Source of the DNA: Arthrobacter sp. ERGS1:01
GTDB taxonomy: Bacteria > Actinomycetota > Actinomycetes > Actinomycetales > Micrococcaceae
Direction: 5' to 3'
Length of the DNA stretch: 64,000 nucleotides
Assembly (NCBI RefSeq): GCF_001281315.1
Contig: NZ_CP012479.1
Coordinates: 3,472,001 to 3,536,000, forward strand
Part shown: one piece after another, positions 1 to 9,208 of the stretch
Layout of the letters: every line of letters begins with the position of its first letter
How positions within the stretch are numbered: the stretch's first letter is position 1
Program-made: the position numbers and the translations under genes
Notes under the pieces: model-generated
What the model was told of the DNA's origin: nothing
The model's input: only the letters and a program-made list of their open reading frames with translations
Database searches by the model: none

Positions 1-3
1 TAC

Positions 4-246
4 GTGGTGGCTCCGCGCCTGCCCCAATGGCAGGACCGTCTGGAATTCTCCCGGTGGCATTCGAGACCGGACACCGGAACGGGTTTTGAAATTTTTGCCA
101 CTGTCGTGATGGTTGCACTACTGGTGTTTTGCGTCTCTTCGATGGTCATCGGCGCCCCGGCACCATGGATGTCCCTTGCCGCCATCTGGGCCGGCGCCGT
201 CGGCTTCGGTTGGCTGGTTATTCGCCGCAACCCGGGGTTTCGGTAA
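4..246 (+). CDS. Small membrane protein, possibly cut by the window edge
   Basis: An 80-residue reading frame starts with GTG at the left edge, and the frame stays open to base 1, so the true start may lie outside the window. The protein has a polar N-terminus, two hydrophobic segments (about residues 29-50 and 53-72) and a basic C-terminus ending in RRNPGFR. That is the layout of a small two-span membrane protein. I do not recognise a family. It converges on menC, 19 bases away. Confidence 0.4.
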   Translation: MVAPRLPQWQDRLEFSRWHSRPDTGTGFEIFATVVMVALLVFCVSSMVIGAPAPWMSLAAIWAGAVGFGWLVIRRNPGFR

Positions 247-265
247 CCTCACAACCGCAGGCTCG

Positions 266-1240
266 CTACAGCAGCGCGTGGCAGCGGCGCAGGCGTGCCA
301 GCCACCAATCGCGCCGCTCCGCGGGCGCGGCAAAGCGGGCCAACAGCTGCGGATCCGCGGCCACGTCCCGCACTGCAATCCCGCCGGACACCGCCACGAG
401 CGGCCGGGCGGCCACGTCCCCGGCCATGAGCGAAACCGTCCCGAGCCCGCACGCATAGGGCAGCTCGGGCAGGGCCGCGGCCAGCGCCAGCCCGGCGCGG
501 ATGCCCACCGAGGAGTCAAGGGCTGAACTGACGACGGCGGGCAGGCCGGCTTCGGCGACAATCTCCAGAGCCCGCCGCACGCCTCCCAACGGCGCGGCCT
601 TGACCACCAGCAGGTCCGCGGCGCCGGCCCGGGCGACGGCCAGCGGGTCGGTGGCCTTGCGCACGCTTTCGTCGGCGGCGATCAATACGGAGCCGGCAAG
701 CTCGCGCCGCACGGCGGCAAGCTCGGGAACGGAGGCAACGGGCTGTTCGGCGTATTCCAGGCCAAAGGCGCTCAGCATCCGCAGGGCCCGCACGGCCGTC
801 TCCACATCCCAGCCGCCGTTGGCGTCCACCCGGATCAGAGCGTCGGGCAGCAGATGGCGCACGGCACCCACCCTGGCGGCGTCCTCGGCCAGGGACTGCC
901 CGGCCTCGGCCACCTTGATCTTGACCGTCTGGACGGCGTCAAAGGCGCCCAGCACTGCCGGGACCTCGGCGGCGGAGACGGCCGGGACCGTGGCGTTGAC
1001 GGGAATCCAGTCCCGCACCGCCTCGGGGTAGCCCAGCCAGCCCGCTTCCAGGGCCGCGGCGAGCCACCTGGCCGCTTCGACGTCGTCGTACTCCACGAAC
1101 GGGGAAAACTCGGCCCACCCGGCGGGGCCGTCCAGCAGGAGGATCTCCCGGGCCAGCACGCCGCGGAATTTCACCCGCATGGGCAGGGTCACCACGTGGG
1201 TGCGGGCAAGAATTTCCTCAAGGTCCACGGTGTCAGGCAT
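266..1240 (-). CDS. menC: o-Succinylbenzoate synthase
   Basis: Enolase-superfamily enzyme that dehydrates SHCHC to o-succinylbenzoate in menaquinone synthesis. It has 324 residues, normal for actinobacterial MenC. The catalytic set is visible: KIK at 107-109, metal ligands D139 (RVDANGGW), E165 (EQP) and D190 (ADES), and the second lysine K214 in VVKAAPLGG. I chose the ATG at 1240 rather than an in-frame start at 1276, because a TACAGT -10 box (1247-1252) lies exactly 6 bases upstream, as in leaderless promoters, and homology begins here. The partners menB, menE and menA are about 47 kb away in this window. Confidence 0.9.
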   Translation of the reverse strand: MPDTVDLEEILARTHVVTLPMRVKFRGVLAREILLLDGPAGWAEFSPFVEYDDVEAARWLAAALEAGWLGYPEAVRDWIPVNATVPAVSAAEVPAVLGAFDAVQTVKIKVAEAGQSLAEDAARVGAVRHLLPDALIRVDANGGWDVETAVRALRMLSAFGLEYAEQPVASVPELAAVRRELAGSVLIAADESVRKATDPLAVARAGAADLLVVKAAPLGGVRRALEIVAEAGLPAVVSSALDSSVGIRAGLALAAALPELPYACGLGTVSLMAGDVAARPLVAVSGGIAVRDVAADPQLLARFAAPAERRDWWLARLRRCHALL

Positions 1241-1299
1241 GAATTCACTGTAGCGCCGCCGCCAGCTTCTTCCCATGAATCTGTGGGAACCTAGTTTGG

Positions 1300-2202
1300 A
1301 TGAGTACGCACGCCCACAGTTCCCGCCGCGGAACCCGCCCGCACGGACGCGCCCCCATTTCCGCTGCCCCCTTCATTGTTGCGGCCCTGGCCTGTGTGGC
1401 CGGGCTGGTGGCGACCTATACGTTTTTTATCAAGAGCACCCGCGGGCAGTTCATCGATGAATCGGCCCTGGTCCAGGCAGCCGTGGCCCGGCGCATCATT
1501 GGCGCCCAGACCTCGCAACTGCTCGACTTCCTGCCGGTCACCTCGGTGGTGATCGCCGTGGTCGTGGTGCTCTTTGTCACGCTTGCCCGGCGCCGCTGGA
1601 AGGCCGCGGGCATTGCCCTGGCGGCCATGGCTGCCGCCAACCTGACCACCCAGCTGATCAAGGCCAGCCTGCCCGACAGGCCCGACGTCGGCATCGCCAC
1701 CCTTGCGCTGAATTCGCTGCCGTCGGGCCACAGCACGCTCGCGGCGAGTGCCGCGGCCGCCGTATTCCTGGTGGTCTCCCCCCGCTGGCGGCCGGCCGCC
1801 GCTTTTGTGGGCGGCAGCTACGCCATCCTGGCCGGCGTCTCCACCCTGATCAACCAGTGGCATAGGCCGGCCGACGTCCTGGCCGCGTTCTTCGTGGTTT
1901 CTTTTTGGGCACTCGCGGCGGGCCTGCTGATCCTGCGGACCGGTCCGGGGTGGAACGTGTGGCTGGGGTCCGGCGACCACTGGGCATCACGGCGCAGATG
2001 GGTTGGCACGGCGGCGGTTGTTGCGGTACTTGCCGCGGCGGCAACGCTCTTGATCCTGCGGGCCGAGGTGGGGCACAACCAAACCAGCACCACGGGCTAT
2101 TTCCTGGCCGGCGTGTGCCAGATCGTTGTGGCCGGATACGGCGTGACGGCGGCCGGAACACTGTTCATGACCCGCCAGGTCAAGGCCCGGAAACGGCGTT
2201 AG
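1300..2202 (+). CDS. PAP2-family membrane phosphatase
   Basis: A 300-residue integral membrane protein with about six hydrophobic segments and the three acid-phosphatase motifs: K121 to P128 (KASLPDRP), PSGH at 141-144, and S181 followed by WHRP at 187-190 with the catalytic His188. Family members dephosphorylate lipid phosphates such as phosphatidate or undecaprenyl diphosphate at the outer face of the membrane. Substrate cannot be told from sequence. The gene is divergent from menC with a 59-bp gap. No Shine-Dalgarno sequence is evident, so the exact start is less certain than the family. Confidence 0.85.
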   Translation: MSTHAHSSRRGTRPHGRAPISAAPFIVAALACVAGLVATYTFFIKSTRGQFIDESALVQAAVARRIIGAQTSQLLDFLPVTSVVIAVVVVLFVTLARRRWKAAGIALAAMAAANLTTQLIKASLPDRPDVGIATLALNSLPSGHSTLAASAAAAVFLVVSPRWRPAAAFVGGSYAILAGVSTLINQWHRPADVLAAFFVVSFWALAAGLLILRTGPGWNVWLGSGDHWASRRRWVGTAAVVAVLAAAATLLILRAEVGHNQTSTTGYFLAGVCQIVVAGYGVTAAGTLFMTRQVKARKRR

Positions 2203-2506
2203 CATTCCGGCTCAGCCAAGTGCCCGGCGCTCTCGCGACAGCCCGGCAGCGATGGGCGCTCACGGCTCCGTCAGGAGCGGGCGGCCATCAGCGGTGCAGC
2301 CAGGGCCCGGGCCACGACTTTTCCCCGACGACCCATCCGGTACGTAGTATGCGTTTGGGCCGCCCGGCCCAGCGCGCGGACACCTTGCGCGGCGATTCCC
2401 GCAAAGCCTGTCGGAGTGCCACGATTCGAGTGTTCATGGTCCCATCGTTCGCGGAACCACTCCGGGCGTCAAGAACTATTTTGGGGCGTACCGAAAAACC
2501 CCCGGT
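2203..2506. other. Intergenic stretch without a convincing gene
   Basis: This 304-bp gap separates the convergent PAP2 and MFS genes. A plus-strand frame of about 50 codons (from near 2349 to 2510) lacks a Shine-Dalgarno sequence and any recognisable composition, so I do not call it. I see no strong hairpin with a T-tract and no repeat shared with the rest of the window. Confidence 0.5.
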
Positions 2507-3703
2507 TTAGCGGTGCTGCGGCTTGTTCCGCGGCACCGAATACCCCAGCACGGCCGCCGCCGCCAAGCCCAATAGCCCCGTGACGGCCACCCCGAACGAC
2601 AACGTCACGGCGGCCGTCAATCCGGCGAGGATGGCCGGGCCGCTGGAGCCGCCGGCGTCGGCCAGGAACCGCCAGATCCCCAGGAATTGGGCGCGCCCGT
2701 GCCGGGGCGAATAGTCCGCGCCGAGGGTCATGATCAGGCCCGAGCCGATGCCGTTGCCAAAACCGATGAGCATCGCCACCAAAAGCAGCGACACGGCACC
2801 CGTGGTCAGCGGCATCAACAGCAGCGAAATGCCCATGAGCGCCATGGACGGCACGGCCACCCAGATGCGGCCCTTCTTGTCCATGACGCGTCCGGCCGGG
2901 TAGAACACCAGCATGTCGATGGCGCCGGAGAGGCCGTAGATGAGCGACGTCACGGCGGGGTTGAGGCCCAGGTTGTCGGCCCACAGCGGCACCACCACTT
3001 GGCGCGAGGACCGGACGGCGCTGACCAGCAGCACCCCGATGCCCACGGTCAGGAACACGTGCCTGTGCGCCACCATGAGCGAACGAATCGTGGGGCCCGG
3101 TCCGCTGGGCGCCGGCCCCTGGCTGCTGACGAGGTCCGGCAGGCTCCAGGCCACGGCACCCGCCCCGGCGACGGCGATCGCGGCCACCCAGTACGCGCCG
3201 GACAGGCCCACCAGATGGATCAACAGGGCGCCGATGAACGGGCCGGCAAACAGCCCGATCCGCCCCACCCCGCCCAGCGTGGACATGGCCCGGGCTCGCA
3301 AAAAGGGCGGAACTGCTTCGGTCAGGTAGCTTTGCCGGGCCAGGTTGAACACGGCGGACGCGGCACCGATGAGGAACACGCCCAGGCCAAACAGCCACAG
3401 ATCGTGGGCAAAGACGCACAGCAACAAGGCCACCAGGCTCAGGGTGGCCGCGCCGACCATGCCGACCCGCTCGCCGAACTTTGCCGTGATGATCGACGCC
3501 GGGATGTTGCTCACCAGCGAGCCGATGCCAATCAGCGCCACCACCAGGGCCGCACCGGCCAGGGAAGACCCCATGTCTCGGGCGCTCAGCGGGATCACGG
3601 GCAGGATGGCGCCTTCGCCGATGCCGAACAACAAGGAAGGCCCAAACGCCGGGATGGCGATGGACCACAGGCTAAAGTCACCGGGTCGGTCGTTTTTACT
3701 CAC
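2507..3703 (-). CDS. MFS transporter
   Basis: A 398-residue major facilitator superfamily permease with about 12 hydrophobic segments in two halves around a polar central loop (near residues 190-215, SSQGPAPSGPGP). MFS-type loop signatures such as AKFGERVG and GRVMDKKGR follow TM2 and TM8. The substrate is unknown; the closest general type is the drug or sugar efflux permeases. The start is GTG at 3703, with a TAGAGT -10 box (3711-3716) 7 bases upstream, suggesting a leaderless transcript. Confidence 0.85.
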   Translation of the reverse strand: MSKNDRPGDFSLWSIAIPAFGPSLLFGIGEGAILPVIPLSARDMGSSLAGAALVVALIGIGSLVSNIPASIITAKFGERVGMVGAATLSLVALLLCVFAHDLWLFGLGVFLIGAASAVFNLARQSYLTEAVPPFLRARAMSTLGGVGRIGLFAGPFIGALLIHLVGLSGAYWVAAIAVAGAGAVAWSLPDLVSSQGPAPSGPGPTIRSLMVAHRHVFLTVGIGVLLVSAVRSSRQVVVPLWADNLGLNPAVTSLIYGLSGAIDMLVFYPAGRVMDKKGRIWVAVPSMALMGISLLLMPLTTGAVSLLLVAMLIGFGNGIGSGLIMTLGADYSPRHGRAQFLGIWRFLADAGGSSGPAILAGLTAAVTLSFGVAVTGLLGLAAAAVLGYSVPRNKPQHR

Positions 3704-3737
3704 TGGCCCAACTCTAGACCCGGTGCTCCCTCACCCC

Positions 3738-3759
3738 GTTTTCGACAAGCTCAATCACC
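3738..3759 (-). repeat. Copy of the dispersed 22-bp repeat
   Basis: One copy of the element whose core is CGAGCTTGTCGAG, here with a T variant. It overlaps the 3' end of the metallo-beta-lactamase-fold gene and supplies its TGA stop (3751-3753). Confidence 0.7.
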
Positions 3760-4479
3760 GGGACGGGCCCAGTCACCCTGGCCGGCCTCCATACGGTCCG
3801 CCATGTGTGCGGCAAATGCCGGCGTGACGGGGCGGCCGTGCCCGGGCACCATGACGGGGTAGTCGGCGCCCATCACGGCAAGGGTCCGCAGCACCCTGAT
3901 CCAACCGGCGGGGTTGGCGTCCTCGAACTGGGGCTCGGCGCCCTCTTCCAGAATGTCGCCGGCGAACAATACGCCGGGCACGCCCACCAGGAGGTCGCCG
4001 TCAGTGTGCGCGGGGCCCAGGGTGAACAGCGTGGCGGTCAGCCCGCCAAGGTCCAGTTCCACTGCTTCCGTGTCCACCAGGTGCGTGGGGATCACCAGTT
4101 CGGTGCCCGACCCCTCCCCCGCCGCCATCTCGGGTTCGACGCCGGCCACCGCCGCACGCTGCAACTCCCCCGTCGCGGCGATGTCCCGCCGGGCGGCGGC
4201 GTGTGCCCAAATCTCGGTAGCGCCGTGGTCCTTGAAGACGGCGTTACCGAAGAAGTGGTCCCAGTGGGCGTGCGTGTTGGCCACCACCAGGGGCAACGCG
4301 GTCACGGTTCGCACGGCCGCCAGGATTTCCGCGGCGTGCCGGGGCCCGCAGCCGGTGTCTATGACCAGCGCACGCTCGGTGCCCACGACCAGCCCGATGT
4401 TGACCAGCGCCCTGGCCGCACTGCTGGGCAGCAGGTGGCTGCCGCCGCCGAGGTCCTGCCACTGCGGGGATGTCGTCAT
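3751..4479 (-). CDS. Metallo-beta-lactamase-fold hydrolase
   Basis: A 242-residue MBL-fold protein. The zinc-binding signature HAHWDH is present, followed by later ligands in GPAHTDGDL, FAGDILEEG and MVPGHGRPV, so both metal sites look intact. MBL hydrolases of this length act on thioesters, lactones or similar small esters; the substrate here is unknown. The ATG at 4479 has a good GGAAGGA ribosome site, so longer in-frame extensions are rejected. It lies 29 bp behind the E2 gene on the same strand and may be co-transcribed. The stop codon lies inside a dispersed repeat copy. Confidence 0.85.
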   Translation of the reverse strand: MTTSPQWQDLGGGSHLLPSSAARALVNIGLVVGTERALVIDTGCGPRHAAEILAAVRTVTALPLVVANTHAHWDHFFGNAVFKDHGATEIWAHAAARRDIAATGELQRAAVAGVEPEMAAGEGSGTELVIPTHLVDTEAVELDLGGLTATLFTLGPAHTDGDLLVGVPGVLFAGDILEEGAEPQFEDANPAGWIRVLRTLAVMGADYPVMVPGHGRPVTPAFAAHMADRMEAGQGDWARPGD

Positions 4480-4508
4480 GGGTCCTTCCGGGGGTTGGTG
4501 CCCCCAGT

Positions 4509-6065
4509 CTAGAGTTCGGCGAGCGCGGAGGCCGGGTTTTCCATGGCGTCCGCGATGAACCGCAGGAACCCGGCGGCCACGGCACCGTCGCAAACCCGGT
4601 GGTCGAACGCAAGGGTCAGTTCGGTCAGTTTCCGCACGCACAGCTGCCCGTCGACGACCCACGGCTTGTCCGTGATCCGCCCGATCCCCAGCATGGCGGC
4701 CTCGGGGTAATTGATGATGGCCGCGGAGCCGTCCACGCCGAACACGCCGTAGTTGTTGATGGTGAACGTGCCGCCGCTCAGCTGTGCGGGGCCGGCCTTG
4801 CCATCTCTGGCGGTACCGGTCAGTTCGCGGATGGCGCCGTCGAGGGCGCGTGCGCTGCGTCCTTGTGCGCCGCGCAGCACGGGAACCACCAAGCCGCGGT
4901 CGGTTTGGGCGGCGAAGCCTAGGTTGATGCCGTCGAACTCCACCACGGTGTCGGTGCCGCCGTCGCTGACCAGCTGGGTGTTCAGCTGCGGGAAGCGGGC
5001 CAGCCCGGCCGTGACGAACCGGGCCACGAAGGCCAGGATGCTCGGCGCCGTGCCGTCCTTGGCCTTGAGGCTTGCGCGCAGTTCCAGGAGGGCCGTGGCG
5101 TCGACGTCGACCCAGACGGTGGCCTCGGGAATCTCGCGCCGGCTGCGGGCCAGCGCCGTGGCGGCGGCCTTCTTCACGCCGGTCAGCGGCGTGCGGGCCA
5201 GCACGTGCAGCCCCGTGCGAGGATCGACGACGCCGGCCCCGCCCGCCTCTGCTGCGTCGGCGTGGTCCGCTCCCGGAGCGGCGACGGGTGCGATCGCGGC
5301 CTCGACGTCGCGGCGCAGGATCAGCCCGCCGGCACCGGAACCATGGATGTCGGCGAGTGCCACGCCGTTGTCGTGCGCCATCTTGCGCACCAACGGCGAC
5401 ACCACCAGATGCGCCCGGTGCGGCACAGCAGAAGCGGGCACGGCCGCCGTTACCCCCGACACGCCCAGCAAGTGGCTGCGTCGCGAGGGCCGGGTCCGAC
5501 CCGGCCCCCCATGCGAAGAAGTCCCATACCCAATCAGCACATTCCCCGACCCTCCAGAGGCAGCCGGTTCGGAGACGGCGACAGGTGAGGTGACAGCGGC
5601 AGCCTCGGCGTCGGAAGGCTCCGGGGCCGCCGCCAAAGGTGAGTCAGGCGCGGAGGTGCCCAAAGCAGGAGCAGCGGCCCCTGCCCAGGGTGTGGTGGGC
5701 ACCGCGGTGGGCCCACTGGCGCGAGGGACCTGGGGCGAGCTTGCGAGTCCCGGGAGCGCCTGGGGACGGGCAGGGGTAGGGGCCGCTTCTCCTGCGGGCA
5801 CCGCAGCGTCGGAGTCCAACGATCCAAGGGCAGCAACTGAGATCAGCGGCTTGCCGACTTCGAGGGTGTCACCTTCGGCGCCGTGGAGGGTCTCGACGGT
5901 GCCTTCGAAGGGTGAAGGCACCTCAACCACGGACTTGGCGGTTTCGACTTCGGCGATGGGCTGGTCGACGTGGATGGTGTCGCCGACGGCGACGAGCCAG
6001 GTGACGAGTTCGGCTTCGACGAGGCCTTCGCCGAGGTCGGGGAGCAGGAATACTTGCGGGCTCAT
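4509..6065 (-). CDS. bkdC: Branched-chain 2-oxoacid dehydrogenase E2, dihydrolipoyl acyltransferase
   Basis: A 518-residue E2 core subunit. Residues 1-77 form a lipoyl domain with the modified Lys44 in ETAKS. A long Ala/Pro-rich linker (about 80-215) is followed by a peripheral subunit-binding domain near 220-255 and the catalytic domain, which ends with DHRVCDG (488-494, active His489). It transfers the acyl group from E1 to CoA. The ATG overlaps the E1 beta stop (ATGA), showing translational coupling. A much longer frame that runs through E1 beta was discarded. No E3 gene is nearby, so lipoamide dehydrogenase must be encoded elsewhere. Confidence 0.92.
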   Translation of the reverse strand: MSPQVFLLPDLGEGLVEAELVTWLVAVGDTIHVDQPIAEVETAKSVVEVPSPFEGTVETLHGAEGDTLEVGKPLISVAALGSLDSDAAVPAGEAAPTPARPQALPGLASSPQVPRASGPTAVPTTPWAGAAAPALGTSAPDSPLAAAPEPSDAEAAAVTSPVAVSEPAASGGSGNVLIGYGTSSHGGPGRTRPSRRSHLLGVSGVTAAVPASAVPHRAHLVVSPLVRKMAHDNGVALADIHGSGAGGLILRRDVEAAIAPVAAPGADHADAAEAGGAGVVDPRTGLHVLARTPLTGVKKAAATALARSRREIPEATVWVDVDATALLELRASLKAKDGTAPSILAFVARFVTAGLARFPQLNTQLVSDGGTDTVVEFDGINLGFAAQTDRGLVVPVLRGAQGRSARALDGAIRELTGTARDGKAGPAQLSGGTFTINNYGVFGVDGSAAIINYPEAAMLGIGRITDKPWVVDGQLCVRKLTELTLAFDHRVCDGAVAAGFLRFIADAMENPASALAEL

Positions 6066-7150
6066 GAGTCCTCCCATTGGAGTTCGTCGACGGTGTCCAG
6101 GATCCGGTCCACGCCGGGCAGGTAGTACTTTTCCAAGCGCGGGGCCGGGTACGGGATATCGAAGCCGGTGACGCGCAGGATGGGGGCGGCCAGGGAGTGG
6201 AAGCAGCGTTCCTGGAGGCGGGCGACGATTTCGGAGGCCATGGAGGCGAATCCGGGGGCTTCGGCGATGACGACGGCGCGCCCGGTGGAGCGGACGGCGG
6301 CGGCGACGGTTTCGTCGTCGAACGGGACCAGGGAGCGGACGTCGACCACTTGGAGGGACCGGCCTTCGGCGGCGGCGGTTTCTGCGGCGGCGAGCGCTGC
6401 TGCGACGGAGGGCCCGTAGGCGATGAGGGTGGCGTCGGTGCCCTGACGGGCGACGACGGCCTTGCCGATGCTGGTTTCCGCAGCGGCAGCAGTGGCGGCG
6501 GGTGCGTACCGGGCGCGGAGGGCGTCCAGGTCCACGGTGTCCTTGGCGAAGTAGAGCTTCTTGGGTTCCAGGAAGATCACGGGATCCTGCGACACAATGG
6601 CGTCGCGGAGCATGATGTAGGCGTCCGTGACGGTGGACGGCGTCAGCACGGTCAGGCCGGGCGTGTGGACGTAGTAGGCCTCGGAGGAGTCGCAGTGGTG
6701 TTCCACCCCGCCGATGCCGCCGGCGTAGGGGATGCGGATAACCAGGGGCAGCCGGACGCGGCCCTTGGTGCGGTTGCCCATCTTGGCGACGTGGCTGGTG
6801 ATTTGTTCGAAGGCCGGGTAGGCGAAGGCGTCGAATTGCATCTCGACCACGGGCTTCATGCCGTTCAGGGCCATGCCGGTGGCCATGCCGATGATGCCGG
6901 ATTCGGCGAGCGGGGTGTCGAAGCAGCGTTCCTCGCCGAATTGCCGGGTGAGCCCGTCGGTGACGCGGAAGACGCCGCCCAGGGTGCCCACGTCTTCGCC
7001 GAACACCAGCACGGAGGTGTCCGCCGTCATGGCGTCGGACATGGCCAGGGTCAGCGCCTTGGCGAAGGTGATGGTTTGTACGCCGGTCAGTTCGGGGGCG
7101 GGAACCGGCCCGGCGGCCTGCGACTGTGGCTTCTGGGCCATGGTGGTCAT
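6062..7150 (-). CDS. bkdB: 2-Oxoacid dehydrogenase E1 component, beta subunit
   Basis: A 362-residue transketolase-like beta subunit. Family signatures include VLVFGEDVGTLGGVFR, the ESGIIGMATGMAL stretch, and the conserved central block ending HHCDSSEAYY. It pairs with E1 alpha to form the thiamine-diphosphate-dependent decarboxylase, probably of branched-chain 2-oxoacids from Val, Leu and Ile. The start at 7150 overlaps the E1 alpha stop as ATGA, which supports it over the Met three codons later. A pyruvate-specific role is possible, but the adjacent Lrp regulator and the alpha2-beta2 layout favour branched-chain substrates. Confidence 0.9.
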   Translation of the reverse strand: MTTMAQKPQSQAAGPVPAPELTGVQTITFAKALTLAMSDAMTADTSVLVFGEDVGTLGGVFRVTDGLTRQFGEERCFDTPLAESGIIGMATGMALNGMKPVVEMQFDAFAYPAFEQITSHVAKMGNRTKGRVRLPLVIRIPYAGGIGGVEHHCDSSEAYYVHTPGLTVLTPSTVTDAYIMLRDAIVSQDPVIFLEPKKLYFAKDTVDLDALRARYAPAATAAAAETSIGKAVVARQGTDATLIAYGPSVAAALAAAETAAAEGRSLQVVDVRSLVPFDDETVAAAVRSTGRAVVIAEAPGFASMASEIVARLQERCFHSLAAPILRVTGFDIPYPAPRLEKYYLPGVDRILDTVDELQWEDS

Positions 7151-8307
7151 CGGAGCGCTCCTTCGAGGTTTGCCGATCCTGCGGCGAGTTCGGCCGCCAG
7201 CAGCTGGCTTTGTTCACGCAGCTGCGGCGTCGGTTCGGAATAGACGTAGCGGAAGAGTTCGGCCGGGTCGGGGCTGGTTTCGGTGTTGAGGCCGTCGCGC
7301 AGGGTTGCCGCGAGGGTCTCGGCTGCTGCCGCGAACCGTTCGGAATCGGCGGCGCTGAGCAGGCCGGCGTCGTCCAGGTAGGTCTTGAGCCGGCGCAGCG
7401 GATCCTTGGGCACCCACTGTGCCACTTCCTCGGCGTTCCGGTAGCGGGTGGCGTCGTCGGCGTTCGTGTGCGATTCCATCCGGTACGTGTGCGCCTCCAC
7501 GAGGGCCGGTCCCCCGCCGTTGCGGGCCCGGTTGACGGCGTGGCCCAGCACGGCCAACAGGGCGGCGAGGTCGTTGCCGTCCACGCGCTCCCCGGGCATG
7601 CCGTAGCCCACGGCCTTGTGGGCCAGGGACGGCGCCACGGACTGGTGGATGAGCGGAACGGAGATGGCGTATTGGTTATTTTGGATCAGGAACACCACGG
7701 GCACGTGGAATACGGCGGCAAAGTTCAGGGCCTCGTGGAAGTCGCCTTCGCTGCTGGCACCGTCGCCGCACAGCGCCAGCACCACGGTGTTCTCGCCGCG
7801 AAGCTTGGCCGCATGGGCCACCCCGACGGCGTGCAGCAGCTGGGTTGCCAGCGGAGTGGTGGGCAGTGCGGTGTTGTACTGGTGGGGGTCGAATCCGCTG
7901 TGCCAGTCGCCGCGCAGGGACTCAAAAACCTCCAGGGGCGCCACGCCGCGGCCCAGGATCGCCACGGTGTCCCGGTAGGTGGGGAACAGCCAATCGCTGC
8001 TGCGCAGGCACATGTCGGCGGCCACCTGGCAGGCCTCCTGCCCGGTCGACGACGGATAGACCGCCATCCGACCCTGCCGCACCAGGGCGTTGGCCTGTTC
8101 GTTGACGCGCCGGCCCACCACAAGCCGTTCATAGCCTTCCAGCAACACGGCCGCGTCAGGCAAGGAGTAGTTTTCCTTGTAGCCGCCGGCCGTTGCGGGG
8201 GTGCCGTCCTGGTCGATGAGCTGGACGGGCGTGGCGGACGGCAGGAGGTAGCCCTCCGCGCGACCGGCATTGCCGGTGTATTCCAAAAATTCCGGGTGAT
8301 TCGTCAT
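7147..8307 (-). CDS. bkdA: 2-Oxoacid dehydrogenase E1 component, alpha subunit
   Basis: A 386-residue alpha subunit carrying the thiamine diphosphate motif, GDG at 181-183 through NN at 210-211. The conserved YPSSTGQEA and FPTYRDTVAI blocks are also present. It is first in the bkdABC operon and overlaps bkdB by 4 bp. I chose the ATG at 8307 because it follows a GGGAGGAG ribosome site and family similarity begins there. Transcription should start in the 283-bp gap shared with the divergent Lrp-type gene. Confidence 0.9.
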   Translation of the reverse strand: MTNHPEFLEYTGNAGRAEGYLLPSATPVQLIDQDGTPATAGGYKENYSLPDAAVLLEGYERLVVGRRVNEQANALVRQGRMAVYPSSTGQEACQVAADMCLRSSDWLFPTYRDTVAILGRGVAPLEVFESLRGDWHSGFDPHQYNTALPTTPLATQLLHAVGVAHAAKLRGENTVVLALCGDGASSEGDFHEALNFAAVFHVPVVFLIQNNQYAISVPLIHQSVAPSLAHKAVGYGMPGERVDGNDLAALLAVLGHAVNRARNGGGPALVEAHTYRMESHTNADDATRYRNAEEVAQWVPKDPLRRLKTYLDDAGLLSAADSERFAAAAETLAATLRDGLNTETSPDPAELFRYVYSEPTPQLREQSQLLAAELAAGSANLEGALR

Positions 8308-8428
8308 TGAAGTCCCACTCCTCCCGTGGAGTCGCACGCTGGCGGGCCGCCCGGTTTCCGGGGTGGCGGCCATGCGTGCATACAAAGATGTTCCGTGATT
8401 TCAGTATGGGATTGGAAGACGTTTCGTC

Positions 8429-8484
8429 GCCATAACTTGGTGAAAGTCTGGAAGATTGCGAGTAATTGCCATAACCTGAAAGAC
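8429..8484. promoter_or_regulatory. Repeated motif in the bkd/Lrp divergent region, candidate operator
   Basis: Two similar blocks lie 39 bp apart, about four helical turns: GCCATAACTTGGTGAAAGTC (8429-8448) and GCCATAACCTGAAAGAC (8468-8484). Lrp-family octamers often bind phased, similar sites, so these are candidate sites for the adjacent regulator. The motif is seen directly; the function is inferred. Confidence 0.4.
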
Positions 8485-8590
8485 ATAACTGCACTGTGAC
8501 GGGCGTTACGTAGACAGCTTGTTGGGCACTCGTTCACCAGGGCTCGTTGACCCGCACACCATGCACCCGCCGGCCACCCCAAGGAGAACC

Positions 8591-9043
8591 ATGCCCGATT
8601 CCTCCCCCGTTCCGTTGGACGACGTGGACCGGCGGATCATCAAGGAACTGACCGGAGACGGCCGGTTGTCGGTGACCACCGTGGCGGAGCTCGTGCACAT
8701 CTCCCGGGCGCACGCCTACGCGCGGATCTCCCGGCTCACCTCCACCGGCGTCCTGACCAAGTTCACCGCATTGGTGGACCCGGTCAAGGCCGGGTTGAAG
8801 TCCTCCGCCTACGTGACCCTGAAGGTCAGCCAGCATGCCTGGCGGGAATTGAAGGAGGAATTGCGGGCCATTCCCGAGGTGCAACACATTGCCCTGGTGG
8901 GCGGCGATTTTGACGTGATCCTGCTGGTGCGGGCCGAGGACAACACGGGCCTGCGGCGGGTCATCTTCGACCAGCTCCAGTCGATGACGGGCGTGCTGGA
9001 CACCCAGACATTCCTGATCTTCGAGGACCTCGACACGCGCTGA
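8591..9043 (+). CDS. Lrp/AsnC-family transcriptional regulator
   Basis: A 150-residue Lrp/AsnC protein: an N-terminal helix-turn-helix (about residues 9-55, DDVDRRIIKEL through RISRLTSTGVL) and a C-terminal RAM ligand-binding domain (VGGDFDVILLVRAED). The ATG at 8591 follows a perfect AAGGAG, so I prefer it to an upstream in-frame TTG at 8519. It is divergent from bkdABC. The equivalent regulator in other bacteria (BkdR) responds to branched-chain amino or keto acids and controls the adjacent operon, and I infer the same role here. Confidence 0.88.
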   Translation: MPDSSPVPLDDVDRRIIKELTGDGRLSVTTVAELVHISRAHAYARISRLTSTGVLTKFTALVDPVKAGLKSSAYVTLKVSQHAWRELKEELRAIPEVQHIALVGGDFDVILLVRAEDNTGLRRVIFDQLQSMTGVLDTQTFLIFEDLDTR

Positions 9044-9208
9044 TGGCACCCGGAAAGGTAGTGCCAGGCGTTGCCAATATCCCCCCGCCACCTAAACTCG
9101 CGGCATTAGACCATGAGTTTGCCATGAATTGCAATGCTTCCATTGACGTTTTTCCCAGCCGCGCGCATTCTGGTGCGGCGGGGGGATTTGAAATTTTGGG
9201 AGCAACTC

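Noticed and set aside
2203..2506. Possible small gene in the PAP2-MFS gap
   Set aside because: No ribosome site, no -10 box near a start and no recognisable motif.
4509..7217. Single 902-residue frame through E2 and E1 beta
   Set aside because: Only the last 518 residues match E2; the rest is E1 beta read out of frame. The ATGA overlap at 6062-6065 fixes the true start.
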